Origin: JBFMHP01 sp040752855
Lineage (GTDB): Bacteria > Pseudomonadota > Gammaproteobacteria > RBG-16-57-12
Direction: 5' to 3'
DNA length: 64,000 nt
NCBI GenBank assembly: GCA_040752855.1
Contig: JBFMHP010000033.1
Span: forward strand, 1 to 64,000
The stretch's first letter is position 1. Every line of letters begins with the position of its first letter. Below are positions 1 through 8,284 of the stretch, piece by piece. The notes below the pieces were generated by a model. It made no database searches and was not told the DNA's origin. It saw nothing but the letters and a program-made list of their open reading frames with translations. The translations under genes were made by a program, and so were the position numbers.

Positions 1-5
1 TATCA

Positions 6-58
6 CAGGCGTAGTACGCCTGAAATCCGCCGAAAGGCATCAAAATGATGCCATTCGG
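6..58. repeat. Two adjacent inverted repeats downstream of sixA
   Basis: Positions 6-22 form a dyad with perfect 8-base arms and a one-base centre. Positions 30-58 form a second hairpin with 12-base arms (one mismatch) around a five-base AT loop. Neither is followed by a clear T run, so they are not classical intrinsic terminators. They could stabilise or end the sixA transcript, which runs toward them. The rest of 1-184 shows no gene. Confidence 0.4.
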
Positions 59-184
59 ACATGAATTCAGGCAATTTCAGCCAAAAAACTGGCTTTAAGT
101 GATTTGTGCAGGCCATTTACTTGGAATGTGCCTTCACAAAAGTGAATTGTTCAGAGCTTCCCTAATATGACAATTTGATGGCAA

Positions 185-700
185 TCAATCCTCAGACAAT
201 GCTTCAGGACGAGTGATTGCCAACAGGCGACCGCTGCGTTCCGCCAATCCGCGCCAATCATCCGGCAGACGGATCTGCGCCAACGCTGTGGTGGGCAGCA
301 ATTTTCCGGTGCTGCTCAACGGCAGCTCCGGGCCGCACAAAAACCGTACCAAGTCCTCCAGCCCAGGATTATGCCCCACCAGCATGATCCTGCCCGCCTG
401 TGCCGGACACTCGCCCAGCATCTGCAACAATTGCGCGAGATCCGCCAGATACAGTCGCTCATCGAAGTGAATCATCGCCTCGTCCAACCCGGCTTTTTTG
501 CACAGCCTGAGAGCCGTTTCTTTTGCGCGTGCCGCCGGTGAACTCAGTATGTAGTCCGGCAGACAATCCTGTGCGAGCATCCATGCGGCCATCCGTTTGA
601 TGGCCTTGCGCCCGCGCTCGGCCAGCGGGCGATCGAAATCGCGCTCAGTTGGACTCGACCAGTCCGACTTGCCATGACGCAACAACATCAAGATCCGCAT
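185..700 (-). CDS. sixA: Phosphohistidine phosphatase, SixA family
   Basis: A 171-residue histidine-phosphatase-superfamily protein. The catalytic RHG motif sits at the N-terminus (MLLRHGKSDW), and a second conserved histidine lies in VGHNPGLEDL near residue 110. SixA enzymes act in the cytosol on phosphohistidine, classically on Hpt domains and, in enterobacteria, on the nitrogen phosphotransferase protein NPr. The start is well supported: a strong AAGGAGG site precedes the ATG. Length fits the family (about 160 residues). It is divergent from the acyltransferase gene that begins at 815. Substrate here is unknown. Confidence 0.85.
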   Translation of the reverse strand: MRILMLLRHGKSDWSSPTERDFDRPLAERGRKAIKRMAAWMLAQDCLPDYILSSPAARAKETALRLCKKAGLDEAMIHFDERLYLADLAQLLQMLGECPAQAGRIMLVGHNPGLEDLVRFLCGPELPLSSTGKLLPTTALAQIRLPDDWRGLAERSGRLLAITRPEALSED

Positions 701-814
701 CCACCGTCCTCCTTACAGTCACAGAAATTTTATATTTCCTTCATCCAAGCGTCACAAAGCATATTTAACGTGTCGACTAAATCTCCCGTAGCGCTGATTT
801 CTTTCGGAGTCGAT

Positions 815-2650
815 ATGTCGCACAAAACCCAAAAGGCGCGTCCCTTCAGTCTGCAAGGCGTCATTAATACCCTACCCAACCGGCGCATCAATCAAGCCAT
901 CGAAGGTCTGCTGGAAAAGACCTTCGGGCTGACTCAGCTGCAAGGCCTTTATGATGCCCTGCCGCCGACCCAGGATGACCGCGTCTTTCTGCAGCAAGTG
1001 TTCGATACCTTCAACATCCGCTACCAGACCGATGATGCGGCGCTGGCGCGCATACCGCGCACCGGTCCCGCCATCATCGTAGCCAATCATCCGTTTGGCG
1101 CCATCGAGGGCGTGATCCTGGCCGCATTGCTGCGCGAGGTGCGCAGTGATGTGAAGATCATGGCCAATTTCGTCTTGAGCCGCATTCCCGAGCTGCGCGA
1201 GCTGTTCATCAGCGTCGATCCCTTCGGCAGCCAGGCCGCGACTCAGGCCAATATCATGCCGCTCAAACAAGCGATTCGCTGGGTGCAACAAGGCGGCTTG
1301 CTGGTCGTCTTCCCCGCCGGAGAGGTCTCTCACTTCAACCCGCTCACGGGCAAGCTGATCGATCCGCCCTGGCGCAAGAATATCGCGCGGCTGATTCACA
1401 AGACTCAGGCCGATGTGTTGCCGATCTATTTCCATGGCGCGAACAGCCTGATGTTTCAGCTCGCCGGTCTCCTGCATCCGCGCATGCGCACCGCGATGCT
1501 GCCGCGCGAGTTGATCAACAAATCCAACACCACCATTCCGATCGAGATCGGTCGTCTCATCGGCTACGACAAGCTTAAGTCCTACGATGATCAGGCCCTG
1601 ATCGATCACTTGCGCATGCGCACCTATCTGCTGCGCGATCTCGCCCAGGAGACTTCGCCCCTCGCGCGCCGCGACGCCTCCGCCACTCAGTCCGGCCTTG
1701 CGCCGATCATCGACCCGCAGCCCACCGCCGTGCTCGCCGCCGAGATCGCGGCACTGCCCACCACCCAACACCTGGTGGATGCCGGCGAGATGCAGGTCTT
1801 CTACGCCCGCGCGGCGCAGATCCCCTGGACGCTGCGCGAGATCGGCCGGCTGCGTGAAGTCACCTTCCGCGCCGTTGGCGAGGGCAGCGGCAAGGCCGTC
1901 GATCTCGACATCTACGACGAGTACTATCTCCATCTGTTCATCTGGAACCGCGACAAACAGGAGCTAGTCGGCGCCTATCGCTTGGGGCAAGGTGATGAAA
2001 TCCAGGCGCGCTTCGGCAAGCAGGGTTTCTACACCCATTCGTTGTTCAAATACAAAACCCGCCTGATCAACAAACTCAACCCGGCGCTGGAGATGGGGCG
2101 CTCCTTCGTGCGCCAGGAATACCAGCGCAGCTTCTCGCCGCTGATGCTGCTGTGGAAAGGCATCGCCCAGTTCGTCAGCCGCCATCCGCGCTACCGTCGT
2201 CTGTTCGGGCCGGTGAGCATCAGCAACGATTACCGCGCCCTGTCACGCTCGCTGATGGTGGATTTTCTGCGGGAAAACACCGATCAGCCGGAGCTGTCCT
2301 GCGATGTCAAACCGCGCAAGCCGTTCCGCGCCGTTACTCAGCGCCACCCGGAGCATTACACCCTGCAGAACATCGATCACGTCTCGGAACTGGTATCGGC
2401 GATCGAACCGGATGCCAAGGGGATTCCCATTCTGCTGCGCCAGTATCTCAAGCTGGGCGGTCGCATCCTCGGCTTCAACGTCGATGACCAATTCAACGAT
2501 GCACTCGACGGCCTGATCATGGTCGATCTGCTCGAGACCGACCCCAAGGTGCTCGCCAAGTACATGGGCAAAGAAGAAACCGAGCGCTACCGCCTTTACC
2601 ATCGCGCCGATCACGCCTCGCGGACAACGAACGAAGCCATCGGCGCATGA
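815..2650 (+). CDS. Two-domain acyltransferase (PlsC-like plus OlsB-like), OlsF-type
   Basis: A 611-residue protein. The N-terminal half carries a PlsC-like acyltransferase domain with NHPFGAIEG and a later FPAGEVS motif. The C-terminal half (from about residue 320) resembles the GNAT-fold N-acyltransferase of OlsB/hemolysin-like proteins (LREVTFRAVGEG, DEYYLHLFIW). This domain order is that of OlsF, which makes ornithine lipids in some gammaproteobacteria, so membrane aminolipid synthesis is the best guess. The start at 815 is chosen because a GGAG site precedes it; the frame stays open further upstream to 674, but that would overlap sixA. Substrate is not provable from sequence. Confidence 0.75.
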   Translation: MSHKTQKARPFSLQGVINTLPNRRINQAIEGLLEKTFGLTQLQGLYDALPPTQDDRVFLQQVFDTFNIRYQTDDAALARIPRTGPAIIVANHPFGAIEGVILAALLREVRSDVKIMANFVLSRIPELRELFISVDPFGSQAATQANIMPLKQAIRWVQQGGLLVVFPAGEVSHFNPLTGKLIDPPWRKNIARLIHKTQADVLPIYFHGANSLMFQLAGLLHPRMRTAMLPRELINKSNTTIPIEIGRLIGYDKLKSYDDQALIDHLRMRTYLLRDLAQETSPLARRDASATQSGLAPIIDPQPTAVLAAEIAALPTTQHLVDAGEMQVFYARAAQIPWTLREIGRLREVTFRAVGEGSGKAVDLDIYDEYYLHLFIWNRDKQELVGAYRLGQGDEIQARFGKQGFYTHSLFKYKTRLINKLNPALEMGRSFVRQEYQRSFSPLMLLWKGIAQFVSRHPRYRRLFGPVSISNDYRALSRSLMVDFLRENTDQPELSCDVKPRKPFRAVTQRHPEHYTLQNIDHVSELVSAIEPDAKGIPILLRQYLKLGGRILGFNVDDQFNDALDGLIMVDLLETDPKVLAKYMGKEETERYRLYHRADHASRTTNEAIGA

Positions 2651-2663
2651 TGATTCCGAGAAA

Positions 2664-3089
2664 CTAAGTCTTGGCCGGACGGCCGGTCTTGACCTTCTCA
2701 ACCAAGCCAACCGCCTTGAGCAAATCCGGCTTGCTCATGACGCTCAGCGCGATCAGCCCGGCGCGCAACAGCTCGCTTTTCTTGACGTGCTCGCCCGCAC
2801 TCAAGCACTGCTTCTTCAATTGCCCGATGAGCGCATAGTCGGACTCCGGCATATTGAAGCTGTCGCGCACCATTTTTATTTTTTTAGACTTATCCTTTTT
2901 GTCTTTCTTGTCCTTGCTGTTCTTTTTCGATGTTTTTTCGTCTTTCTTCGAGGCGGCCGCAACAGACTTCGTCGCCTTCACCGATTTCATTTCCACCTTG
3001 GCTGCCTTGATCGACGATGGCGCAGCCTCGACGGTCAACGGTGCGGCTTGTTCCTCGGATCGCTCTTTATGTTTGGACTTTGTGACCAT
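2664..3089 (-). CDS. Lysine-rich small protein with RHH-like C-terminus
   Basis: A 141-residue hypothetical protein. Residues 1 to about 72 are a low-complexity tail of Lys, Ala, Ser and Glu resembling histone H1-like bacterial tails. The C-terminal 65 residues look folded (RDSFNMPESDYALIGQLKKQ, then KKSELLRAGLIAL), with a strand-helix-helix pattern reminiscent of ribbon-helix-helix DNA-binding proteins. A nucleoid or DNA-associated role is inferred from this layout only. It converges with the acyltransferase gene, the two stops being 13 bases apart. An AGGAG-like site lies upstream of the ATG. Confidence 0.6.
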   Translation of the reverse strand: MVTKSKHKERSEEQAAPLTVEAAPSSIKAAKVEMKSVKATKSVAAASKKDEKTSKKNSKDKKDKKDKSKKIKMVRDSFNMPESDYALIGQLKKQCLSAGEHVKKSELLRAGLIALSVMSKPDLLKAVGLVEKVKTGRPAKT

Positions 3090-3130
3090 GTGCTAGGCTC
3101 CTTTCACATCATTAACGGTAACAAGATATC

Positions 3131-3187
3131 GTAGGAGCCTGCCATGCAGGCGATTAACGTTCATTCGCGAGCAGGGCTCGCTCCTAC
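3131..3187. repeat. REP-like palindromic repeat
   Basis: A 57-base imperfect dyad beginning GTAGGAGC and ending with its complement GCTCCTAC, with further internal complementarity (CCTGCCATGCAGG; GAGCAGGGCTC). The outer sequence resembles the GTAGGAGCGAGC-type REP elements widespread in Pseudomonas and relatives. It lies upstream of the lysine-rich gene on the minus strand. Confidence 0.65.
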
Positions 3188-3343
3188 AGCAGCCACATTT
3201 ATGGCATCACAAGATGGCGCATTACGCATCTTGTAAGAAGTATATACTGTATATACTGTTTTTCACAAGAGACGCACCCTCACCCATCTCACATCATTCA
3301 ATACAGAGATGCCGGTTTACGCTGTGAAGACCAAACCGAAAGA

Positions 3344-3367
3344 AAAAGCGGCCCGAAGGCCGCTTTT
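3344..3367 (-). terminator. Intrinsic terminator of the PhoX-like gene
   Basis: Ten-base perfect stem of AAAAGCGGCC with its complement. On the minus strand the loop is UUCG and the descending stem ends in a U run. It lies 31 bases after the stop of the PhoX-like gene. Confidence 0.85.
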
Positions 3368-3398
3368 CTTTGCTCGACGATGATCCCTGTCGCCTAAC

Positions 3399-4814
3399 TT
3401 ACTTCGGCGCCTTCATCATCAGAAGCTGTCCACCCTGGACCAGTTCCGGATCGGCCAGGTTGTAGTGCGCCTGAACATCCAGCAGGAAATAGCGGTTGAG
3501 GGCGGTGTCATAGCCCGCAACGCCTGTGAACAGATCGGTGACCTCGATAATGCCGGAGGACTCCTCGTCCTGGGTAAGGAAGTTGGATGCGCCGGCGACG
3601 AAGCGGTCCGGGTCATGTTGCGCGACGACGCTCAGGCTGCCGGTGGCCGGTTCGTATTTCCAGATCTTACCGACGTGCGCATTGTTGCCGACATCCTCCT
3701 GAATGTAGAGGTTGCCCGCATTGTCGACCGTGAGATTGTCCATCATCTTCGGGCCATGGACCTTGCCGTTGATCAGGATTTCGATGGTGCCGCCGGCGAC
3801 AGGGTTGGTGATGTCACTGAAGGTCAAGCGCCACAGGCGGCTGTTGCCGCTGAAGCTATCGGTGGTAACGAAGTAGAAACGGTTCGGGTTGACAGTATCC
3901 CACGCGCCGTCCTCAACACGGTTCAGACCAGTGCCTACGCTGTGCACGAGTGAGAAGGTTGAAGCCAGGTTATCCGGAATCGGCGCGGACCCGCTGACAC
4001 TGCCCTCCGTAAGGTAGCCGGCGATCGCTACTTCGTAGCTGGTACCGTTGCTCAGGCCCGCCATATCCACCGGACTGCCGGAATCTTGCTTTTCGCCTAC
4101 ATAGATGTGGACCTTGCTCTGGTTGACACTGCCGTCATCCAGGCCGGCGACAACGGTCTTATCCTGCTCATAGGGACTGGCCACCACGTTTTCCCACGCG
4201 GCATTGCCCAGCGCCGGGAGCTCGTAGCTCGTGCCGTGGTTACGCCCGGCCACCATATGCGCCAGGGCGCGGCCACCCGAGGTTTCCTCGCCGGTCAAGA
4301 AGATGCGGCCTTCATTGAAACCCTTGCCGGTGGCGCTGTTGAAGTAAGCGGTGGGCGCGGCCAGATCGGCAGAGCAGAAACGGTCAAACGCATTTTTGGA
4401 AGCATCCTCCAGCACGGTGTGTCCGATCAGGTCTTCACCATTGAGTACCTTGAGATCGCTCTTGCGGAGCTGCCACTTGGATACGAAGGCGCCAATGGCG
4501 CCGTGGGCGCGTGCGACACCCCTGGTGTTGCTCAACTCATGGTTCATCAGCACCGTGATGGTGCCGTCGCCGTTGTCATAGGCACCCAAGCCGTCCGGTA
4601 TACCGACCATGCGATAGACCTCGTTGCCTTTGTGGTTGCGTTTCACGCTGTCGCCGACCGTTAGGATGGAAGTGAATTCCACGCCACCGGCGACAGGGGT
4701 CAGGTACGGAGTCGCCGAGCTGGACGAACCGGTTACGCCTTGAGCAGCGGCATTGAGGGAGAAACACGTGGCGAGCGCAACGCCCACGACGACAGATAGT
4801 GATTTCATTTTCAT
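3399..4814 (-). CDS. Secreted PhoX-like (DUF839) protein, putative alkaline phosphatase
   Basis: A 471-residue exported protein. The start at 4814 is chosen over an upstream ATG because CAGGAG lies at the right distance and a clean signal peptide follows (MKMKSLSVVV to NAAAQ). The mature part carries PhoX/DUF839-like stretches: MNHELSNTRG near residue 90, LTGEETSGG, NRVEDGAWD and MDNLTVDNAGNLYIQEDVG. PhoX enzymes are calcium/iron-dependent phosphomonoesterases, but typical PhoX has a Tat leader and this leader has no twin arginine, so export looks Sec-dependent and the enzyme type is uncertain. Monocistronic, with its own terminator and a candidate Pho box upstream. Confidence 0.7.
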   Translation of the reverse strand: MKMKSLSVVVGVALATCFSLNAAAQGVTGSSSSATPYLTPVAGGVEFTSILTVGDSVKRNHKGNEVYRMVGIPDGLGAYDNGDGTITVLMNHELSNTRGVARAHGAIGAFVSKWQLRKSDLKVLNGEDLIGHTVLEDASKNAFDRFCSADLAAPTAYFNSATGKGFNEGRIFLTGEETSGGRALAHMVAGRNHGTSYELPALGNAAWENVVASPYEQDKTVVAGLDDGSVNQSKVHIYVGEKQDSGSPVDMAGLSNGTSYEVAIAGYLTEGSVSGSAPIPDNLASTFSLVHSVGTGLNRVEDGAWDTVNPNRFYFVTTDSFSGNSRLWRLTFSDITNPVAGGTIEILINGKVHGPKMMDNLTVDNAGNLYIQEDVGNNAHVGKIWKYEPATGSLSVVAQHDPDRFVAGASNFLTQDEESSGIIEVTDLFTGVAGYDTALNRYFLLDVQAHYNLADPELVQGGQLLMMKAPK

Positions 4815-4889
4815 GATTGACTCCTGAGAACTGGACGATGAATACAAACCAACGCGAGCGGCCATTGGTGTCGTCATCTTGGAGTGCGA

Positions 4890-4920
4890 CTGTGTCAGTA
4901 CTGTGAAGGAATTGTGAAGT
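4890..4920 (-). promoter_or_regulatory. Candidate Pho box upstream of the PhoX-like gene
   Basis: Read on the minus strand there are three seven-base half-sites with an exact 11-base period: ACTTCAC, CCTTCAC and CTGACAC. The PhoB consensus half-site is CTGTCAC/T with four-base spacers, and the last half-site matches six of seven. The array ends about 75 bases upstream of the chosen ATG, and a weak CAAGAT could serve as -10. The match is by eye. Confidence 0.45.
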
Positions 4921-5164
4921 TATTGTGTGCGAGTGTAGTCCGTCGAAGTCAGTGGAAGTTATGTTGAGGGCACATCAGGAATCGCATGCGCATCGCCCCA
5001 CCTCTGGGACGACTCCATTGATGGAGGAGGTAGGACGGAGTCAGGAATCGAATCGAGAGGGCACTACACTAGTTTGATAACAGGATTCTTGAGCAGTTGC
5101 GCTCGCTGTGTTCGACTCGGGTGAGGACTTGCACTTTCAAGTGTGCGCCCCGTGTCGGACGGAC
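4921..5164. other. Intergenic region, no gene seen
   Basis: Between the PhoX-like promoter region and the tRNA terminator I find no convincing reading frame, RNA gene or repeat. Confidence 0.5.
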
Positions 5165-5198
5165 ATAAAAAAAGGGCTTATGCAAACATAAGCCCTTT
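5165..5198 (-). terminator. Intrinsic terminator of the tRNA cluster
   Basis: Perfect 12-base stem (AAAGGGCTTATG and its complement) with a four-base loop, followed on the minus strand by seven Ts. It starts a few bases after the CCA end of tRNA-His. Confidence 0.9.
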
Positions 5199-5203
5199 AT
5201 AGA

Positions 5204-5280
5204 TGGGGTGGACGATGGGGATCGAACCCACGACAACTGGAATCACAATCCAGGGCTCTACCGACTGAGCTACGTCCACC
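5204..5280 (-). tRNA. tRNA-His (GTG)
   Basis: 77 bases with encoded CCA. Anticodon loop TTGTGAT gives anticodon GTG. The extra 5' G opposite C73, the identity mark of tRNA-His, is present. T-arm contains GGTTCGATCCC. Last gene of a three-tRNA minus-strand cluster. Confidence 0.96.
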
Positions 5281-5331
5281 ATTGAAACTGGCTGGCGATC
5301 ACAGTTGTGGTCTCTGTCATCGCGATGTCAT

Positions 5332-5408
5332 TGGCGCGCCCGACAGGATTCGAACCTGTTACCCTCGGCTTAGAAGGCCGATGCTCTATCCGAGTGAGCT
5401 ACGGGCGC
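5332..5408 (-). tRNA. tRNA-Arg (TCT)
   Basis: 77 bases with encoded CCA. Anticodon loop CTTCTAA gives TCT, reading AGA/AGG arginine codons. Seven-base acceptor stem GCGCCCG pairs fully, and the T-arm has GGTTCGAATCC. Middle gene of the cluster. Confidence 0.96.
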
Positions 5409-5422
5409 AATCTGTTCGAAAG

Positions 5423-5499
5423 TGGTCGGGGCAGAGGGATTCGAACCCCCGACATCCTGCTCCCAAAGCAGGCGCGCTACCAGACTGCGCTATGCCCCG
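5423..5499 (-). tRNA. tRNA-Pro (TGG)
   Basis: 77 bases with encoded CCA. Anticodon loop contains TTTGGGA, anticodon TGG. Acceptor CGGGGCA pairs with its 3' strand, and the T-arm carries GGTTCGAATCC. First gene of the minus-strand tRNA cluster. Confidence 0.96.
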
Positions 5500-5716
5500 C
5501 GATACATCCAGGCGGCGCTTGATTTGAGTCCGGCTTGGCCTGAAACATAAGGCCGCCCGCCCCCAAATCGAACGACGGCAATGGTACTAGAATCTTCCGG
5601 CCCACGCAACGAACATGTTGCATGAATTCGCCTTTCGGCACACCGGTCTTGTGCTTGGCTAATTTTTCGCAACATGCGATCATGTCCGCCTCCAAAATCA
5701 GCCAGTTGGAACCACC

Positions 5717-6571
5717 ATGAGCGCCAAGATCATCGACGGCAAGCACATCTCCGCCACCCTGCGCCAGACGATCAAAGACCGCGTCAGCCGACGCACCCAA
5801 CATGGGCTGAGAATCCCGGGACTGGCGGTGGTGCTGGTCGGCAACAATCCGGCCTCCGAGGTCTATGTCAGCCATAAACGCAAGGCCTGCGCCGAGGCAG
5901 GTTTCAAGTCGGAATCGCACGATCTGCCGGCAGACACCTCGCAAGCCGATCTGCTGGCACTGATCGATAAGCTCAATCACGACGCGGAGATCGACGGCAT
6001 CCTGGTGCAATTGCCGCTGCCCGCGCACATCGATGCGGAGGCGATCATCGAGGCCATCGATCCCGGCAAGGATGTCGACGGCTTTCATCCCTACAATGTG
6101 GGACGCCTGGCCCTGCGCCAACCCGTGCTGCGCCCGTGCACGCCCAAGGGCATCATGACCCTGCTCGCATCCACGCAGGAACCGCTCAAGGGGAAACACG
6201 CGGTGATCGTCGGCGCCTCCAACATCGTCGGCCGGCCGATGGGACTGGAACTGCTCCTCGCCGGCTGTACCGTCACCACCTGTCATCGCTTCACCACCGA
6301 CTTGAAAACCTATGTGATGATGGCTGACATCCTGGTGGTGGCCGTAGGCAAACCGAACTTCATTCCGGGCGATTGGATCAAGGCCGGGGCCATCGTGATC
6401 GACGTGGGGATCAACCGTATCGCCGACGGCAGCCTGGTAGGTGATGTCGATTTTGCCACGGCGAAGGAACGCGCCGGCTGGATCACGCCGGTGCCGGGCG
6501 GGGTGGGCCCGATGACGGTGGCGAGCCTGCTGGAGAACACCTTACAAGCGGCGGAAGAGCTGCACAAATAG
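5717..6571 (+). CDS. folD: Bifunctional methylenetetrahydrofolate dehydrogenase/cyclohydrolase
   Basis: A 284-residue FolD, the usual length. It interconverts 5,10-methylene-, methenyl- and 10-formyl-tetrahydrofolate in the cytosol using NADP. Visible signatures are YVSHKRKAC with the catalytic lysine near residue 55, DVDGFHPYNVGRL, the nucleotide-binding GASNIVGRP near residue 166, and the C-terminal PVPGGVGPMTVASLL. It stands alone, divergent from the tRNA cluster and convergent with cysS. Tight folate-linked genes are not adjacent. Confidence 0.95.
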   Translation: MSAKIIDGKHISATLRQTIKDRVSRRTQHGLRIPGLAVVLVGNNPASEVYVSHKRKACAEAGFKSESHDLPADTSQADLLALIDKLNHDAEIDGILVQLPLPAHIDAEAIIEAIDPGKDVDGFHPYNVGRLALRQPVLRPCTPKGIMTLLASTQEPLKGKHAVIVGASNIVGRPMGLELLLAGCTVTTCHRFTTDLKTYVMMADILVVAVGKPNFIPGDWIKAGAIVIDVGINRIADGSLVGDVDFATAKERAGWITPVPGGVGPMTVASLLENTLQAAEELHK

Positions 6572-6619
6572 CCGCAGACTGCGTTTCCAGCCTATCTTTC
6601 GATCGTTACACGGATACTC

Positions 6620-6682
6620 CGTCATTCCGGCGCATGCCGGAATCCAGCAGCAACCTGGATCCCGGCATGCGCCGGGATGACG
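6620..6682. repeat. 63-bp palindromic intergenic repeat
   Basis: Two 28-base arms beginning CGTCATTCCGGCGCATGCC and its inverted counterpart, differing at two positions, around a seven-base centre. This CGTCATTCC...GGAATCCAG type of dyad is a common dispersed repeat in proteobacteria. It sits between convergent folD and cysS, so it may end both transcripts, although no T run is present. Confidence 0.7.
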
Positions 6683-6736
6683 AAACATCCAACTCAGCTA
6701 CCGCCTGTCGGCACTTGAGTTTTCGGGCGAGCGATA

Positions 6737-8134
6737 CTATTCGCGACGCCAGGTCGTCTTGCCCTGCGCGTCTTCCAAAACGATGCCTTGGCGTTTCAAC
6801 TCATCGCGGATGCGATCGCTCTCTGCCCAATCCTTGTTTTTGCGCGCGGCCAAGCGTTGTTCGATCAAGGCCTCGATCGCCTCATTGCTCAGACCGCCGC
6901 TCTGCTCTGCCCCGCCTTGCAGGAAGGCCTGCGGATCGCGCTGCGCGATGCCCAGCATCGCGGCCAGTTTTTTCAACAGCGAGGCGTAGTGCGCGGCCTG
7001 TTGCGGATCGCTGGCGCGGGTCTTATTCACCAGATTGGCCAACTCAAACAACACGGCGATGGCGGCCGGGGTGTTGAAATCATCGTCCATCGCGGCGAAG
7101 AATTTCTCGGCCTGCGGCCCGGTGAGTGTCACGGCAGAATCGATGCGCACCTCGCGCAACGCGGTATACAGCGTGGTCAGCGCATTTTTCGCCTCATCCA
7201 GATTGGCATTGGAGTAATTCAGCGGGCTGCGGTAGTGGCTGTTGATGATGAAAAAGCGCACCACTTCCGGATCGTAGACCTTGAGCACGTCGCGGATGGT
7301 AAAGAAGTTGCCCAGTGATTTGGACATCTTCTCTTCATTGATGCGCACAAAGCCGTTGTGCATCCAGATATTGACGAAGTGCTCGCCCGTGGCGGCCTCC
7401 GATTGGGCGATCTCGTTCTCATGGTGCGGGAACTGAAGATCCAGACCGCCGCCGTGGATGTCGAAGTGATTGCCCAGGCAGCAGGTCGACATGGCGGAAC
7501 ACTCGATATGCCATCCCGGACGGCCCTTGCCCCACGGCGAATCCCAGCTCGGTTCGCCCGGCTTGGCGGCCTTCCACAACACGAAGTCCAGCGGGTCGTC
7601 CTTGGCCTCGTCCACCTCCACGCGCTCACCGGCGCGCAGATCCTTGAGATTCTTGCCGGAGAGCTTGCCGTAGTCGGCGAAACTGGAGACGTCGTAATAC
7701 ACATCGCCGTTGCTCGCGTGATAGGCGTGGCCGTTGTCGATCAGACGTTGAACCATCTTGATGATGCCGTCGATATGCGCCGTGGCGCGCGGCTCGGCAT
7801 TCGGGGCCAGCACGCCGAGGGCGGCCTCGTCGCGTTTCATCTCGGTGATGAAACGTTCGGTCAGCGCGGTGAACGGCTCGCGGTTTTCGTTGGCGCGGTT
7901 GATGATCTTGTCATCGATATCGGTGATATTGCGTACATAGGTGACGTGTTGCGCGCCATAGATCTGTTGCAGGTAGCGGTAGACGACATCGAACACCACC
8001 ATCACGCGCGCATGGCCGATGTGGCAGTAGTCATAGACCGTCATCCCGCAGACGTACATGCGCACGTTCTTGGGATCGATCGGCTGGAAGATCTCTTTTG
8101 TTCTGGACAGGTTGTTGTGGATCTGTAACATCAT
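6737..8134 (-). CDS. cysS: Cysteinyl-tRNA synthetase
   Basis: A 465-residue class I synthetase of normal length that charges tRNA-Cys. It shows the N-terminal zinc cysteine and HIGH-type motif (MYVCGMTVYDYCHIGHAR), the second zinc region with cysteines and histidine (ECSAMSTCCLGNHFD, HHENE), and KMSKS in EEKMSKSLGNF near residue 270. Two consecutive ATGs are possible starts. Divergent from ppiA, as often seen in gammaproteobacteria where cysS neighbours peptidyl-prolyl isomerase genes. Confidence 0.96.
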   Translation of the reverse strand: MMLQIHNNLSRTKEIFQPIDPKNVRMYVCGMTVYDYCHIGHARVMVVFDVVYRYLQQIYGAQHVTYVRNITDIDDKIINRANENREPFTALTERFITEMKRDEAALGVLAPNAEPRATAHIDGIIKMVQRLIDNGHAYHASNGDVYYDVSSFADYGKLSGKNLKDLRAGERVEVDEAKDDPLDFVLWKAAKPGEPSWDSPWGKGRPGWHIECSAMSTCCLGNHFDIHGGGLDLQFPHHENEIAQSEAATGEHFVNIWMHNGFVRINEEKMSKSLGNFFTIRDVLKVYDPEVVRFFIINSHYRSPLNYSNANLDEAKNALTTLYTALREVRIDSAVTLTGPQAEKFFAAMDDDFNTPAAIAVLFELANLVNKTRASDPQQAAHYASLLKKLAAMLGIAQRDPQAFLQGGAEQSGGLSNEAIEALIEQRLAARKNKDWAESDRIRDELKRQGIVLEDAQGKTTWRRE

Positions 8135-8228
8135 CTAATCCGCTTGCATCAAAAGTGTGACACCGACACGCATTCTTTGATCGTCTTCACGCCTATACTC
8201 AAGCGGCGCGTGGCCTGGCAGTGAAGAC

Positions 8229-8257
8229 TTTCAACCCCGCAAAAAGACGTATATTAT
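8229..8257 (+). promoter_or_regulatory. Possible sigma-70 promoter of ppiA
   Basis: TATTAT (8252-8257) is a good -10; a weak TTTCAA (8229-8234) lies 17 bases upstream. The -35 matches the consensus poorly, so this is tentative. It would give a short leader ahead of ppiA. Confidence 0.3.
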
Positions 8258-8284
8258 GCCTTAGTTAAAACGGAGGAGGTAGAA

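Noticed and set aside
872..1933. A 353-codon minus-strand frame
   Set aside because: Antisense to the acyltransferase gene; no motif and no ribosome site noted.
5282..5527. Short plus-strand frames with peptide-like RDSNPRHPAPKA
   Set aside because: They are tRNA genes read through on the opposite strand, a well-known artefact.
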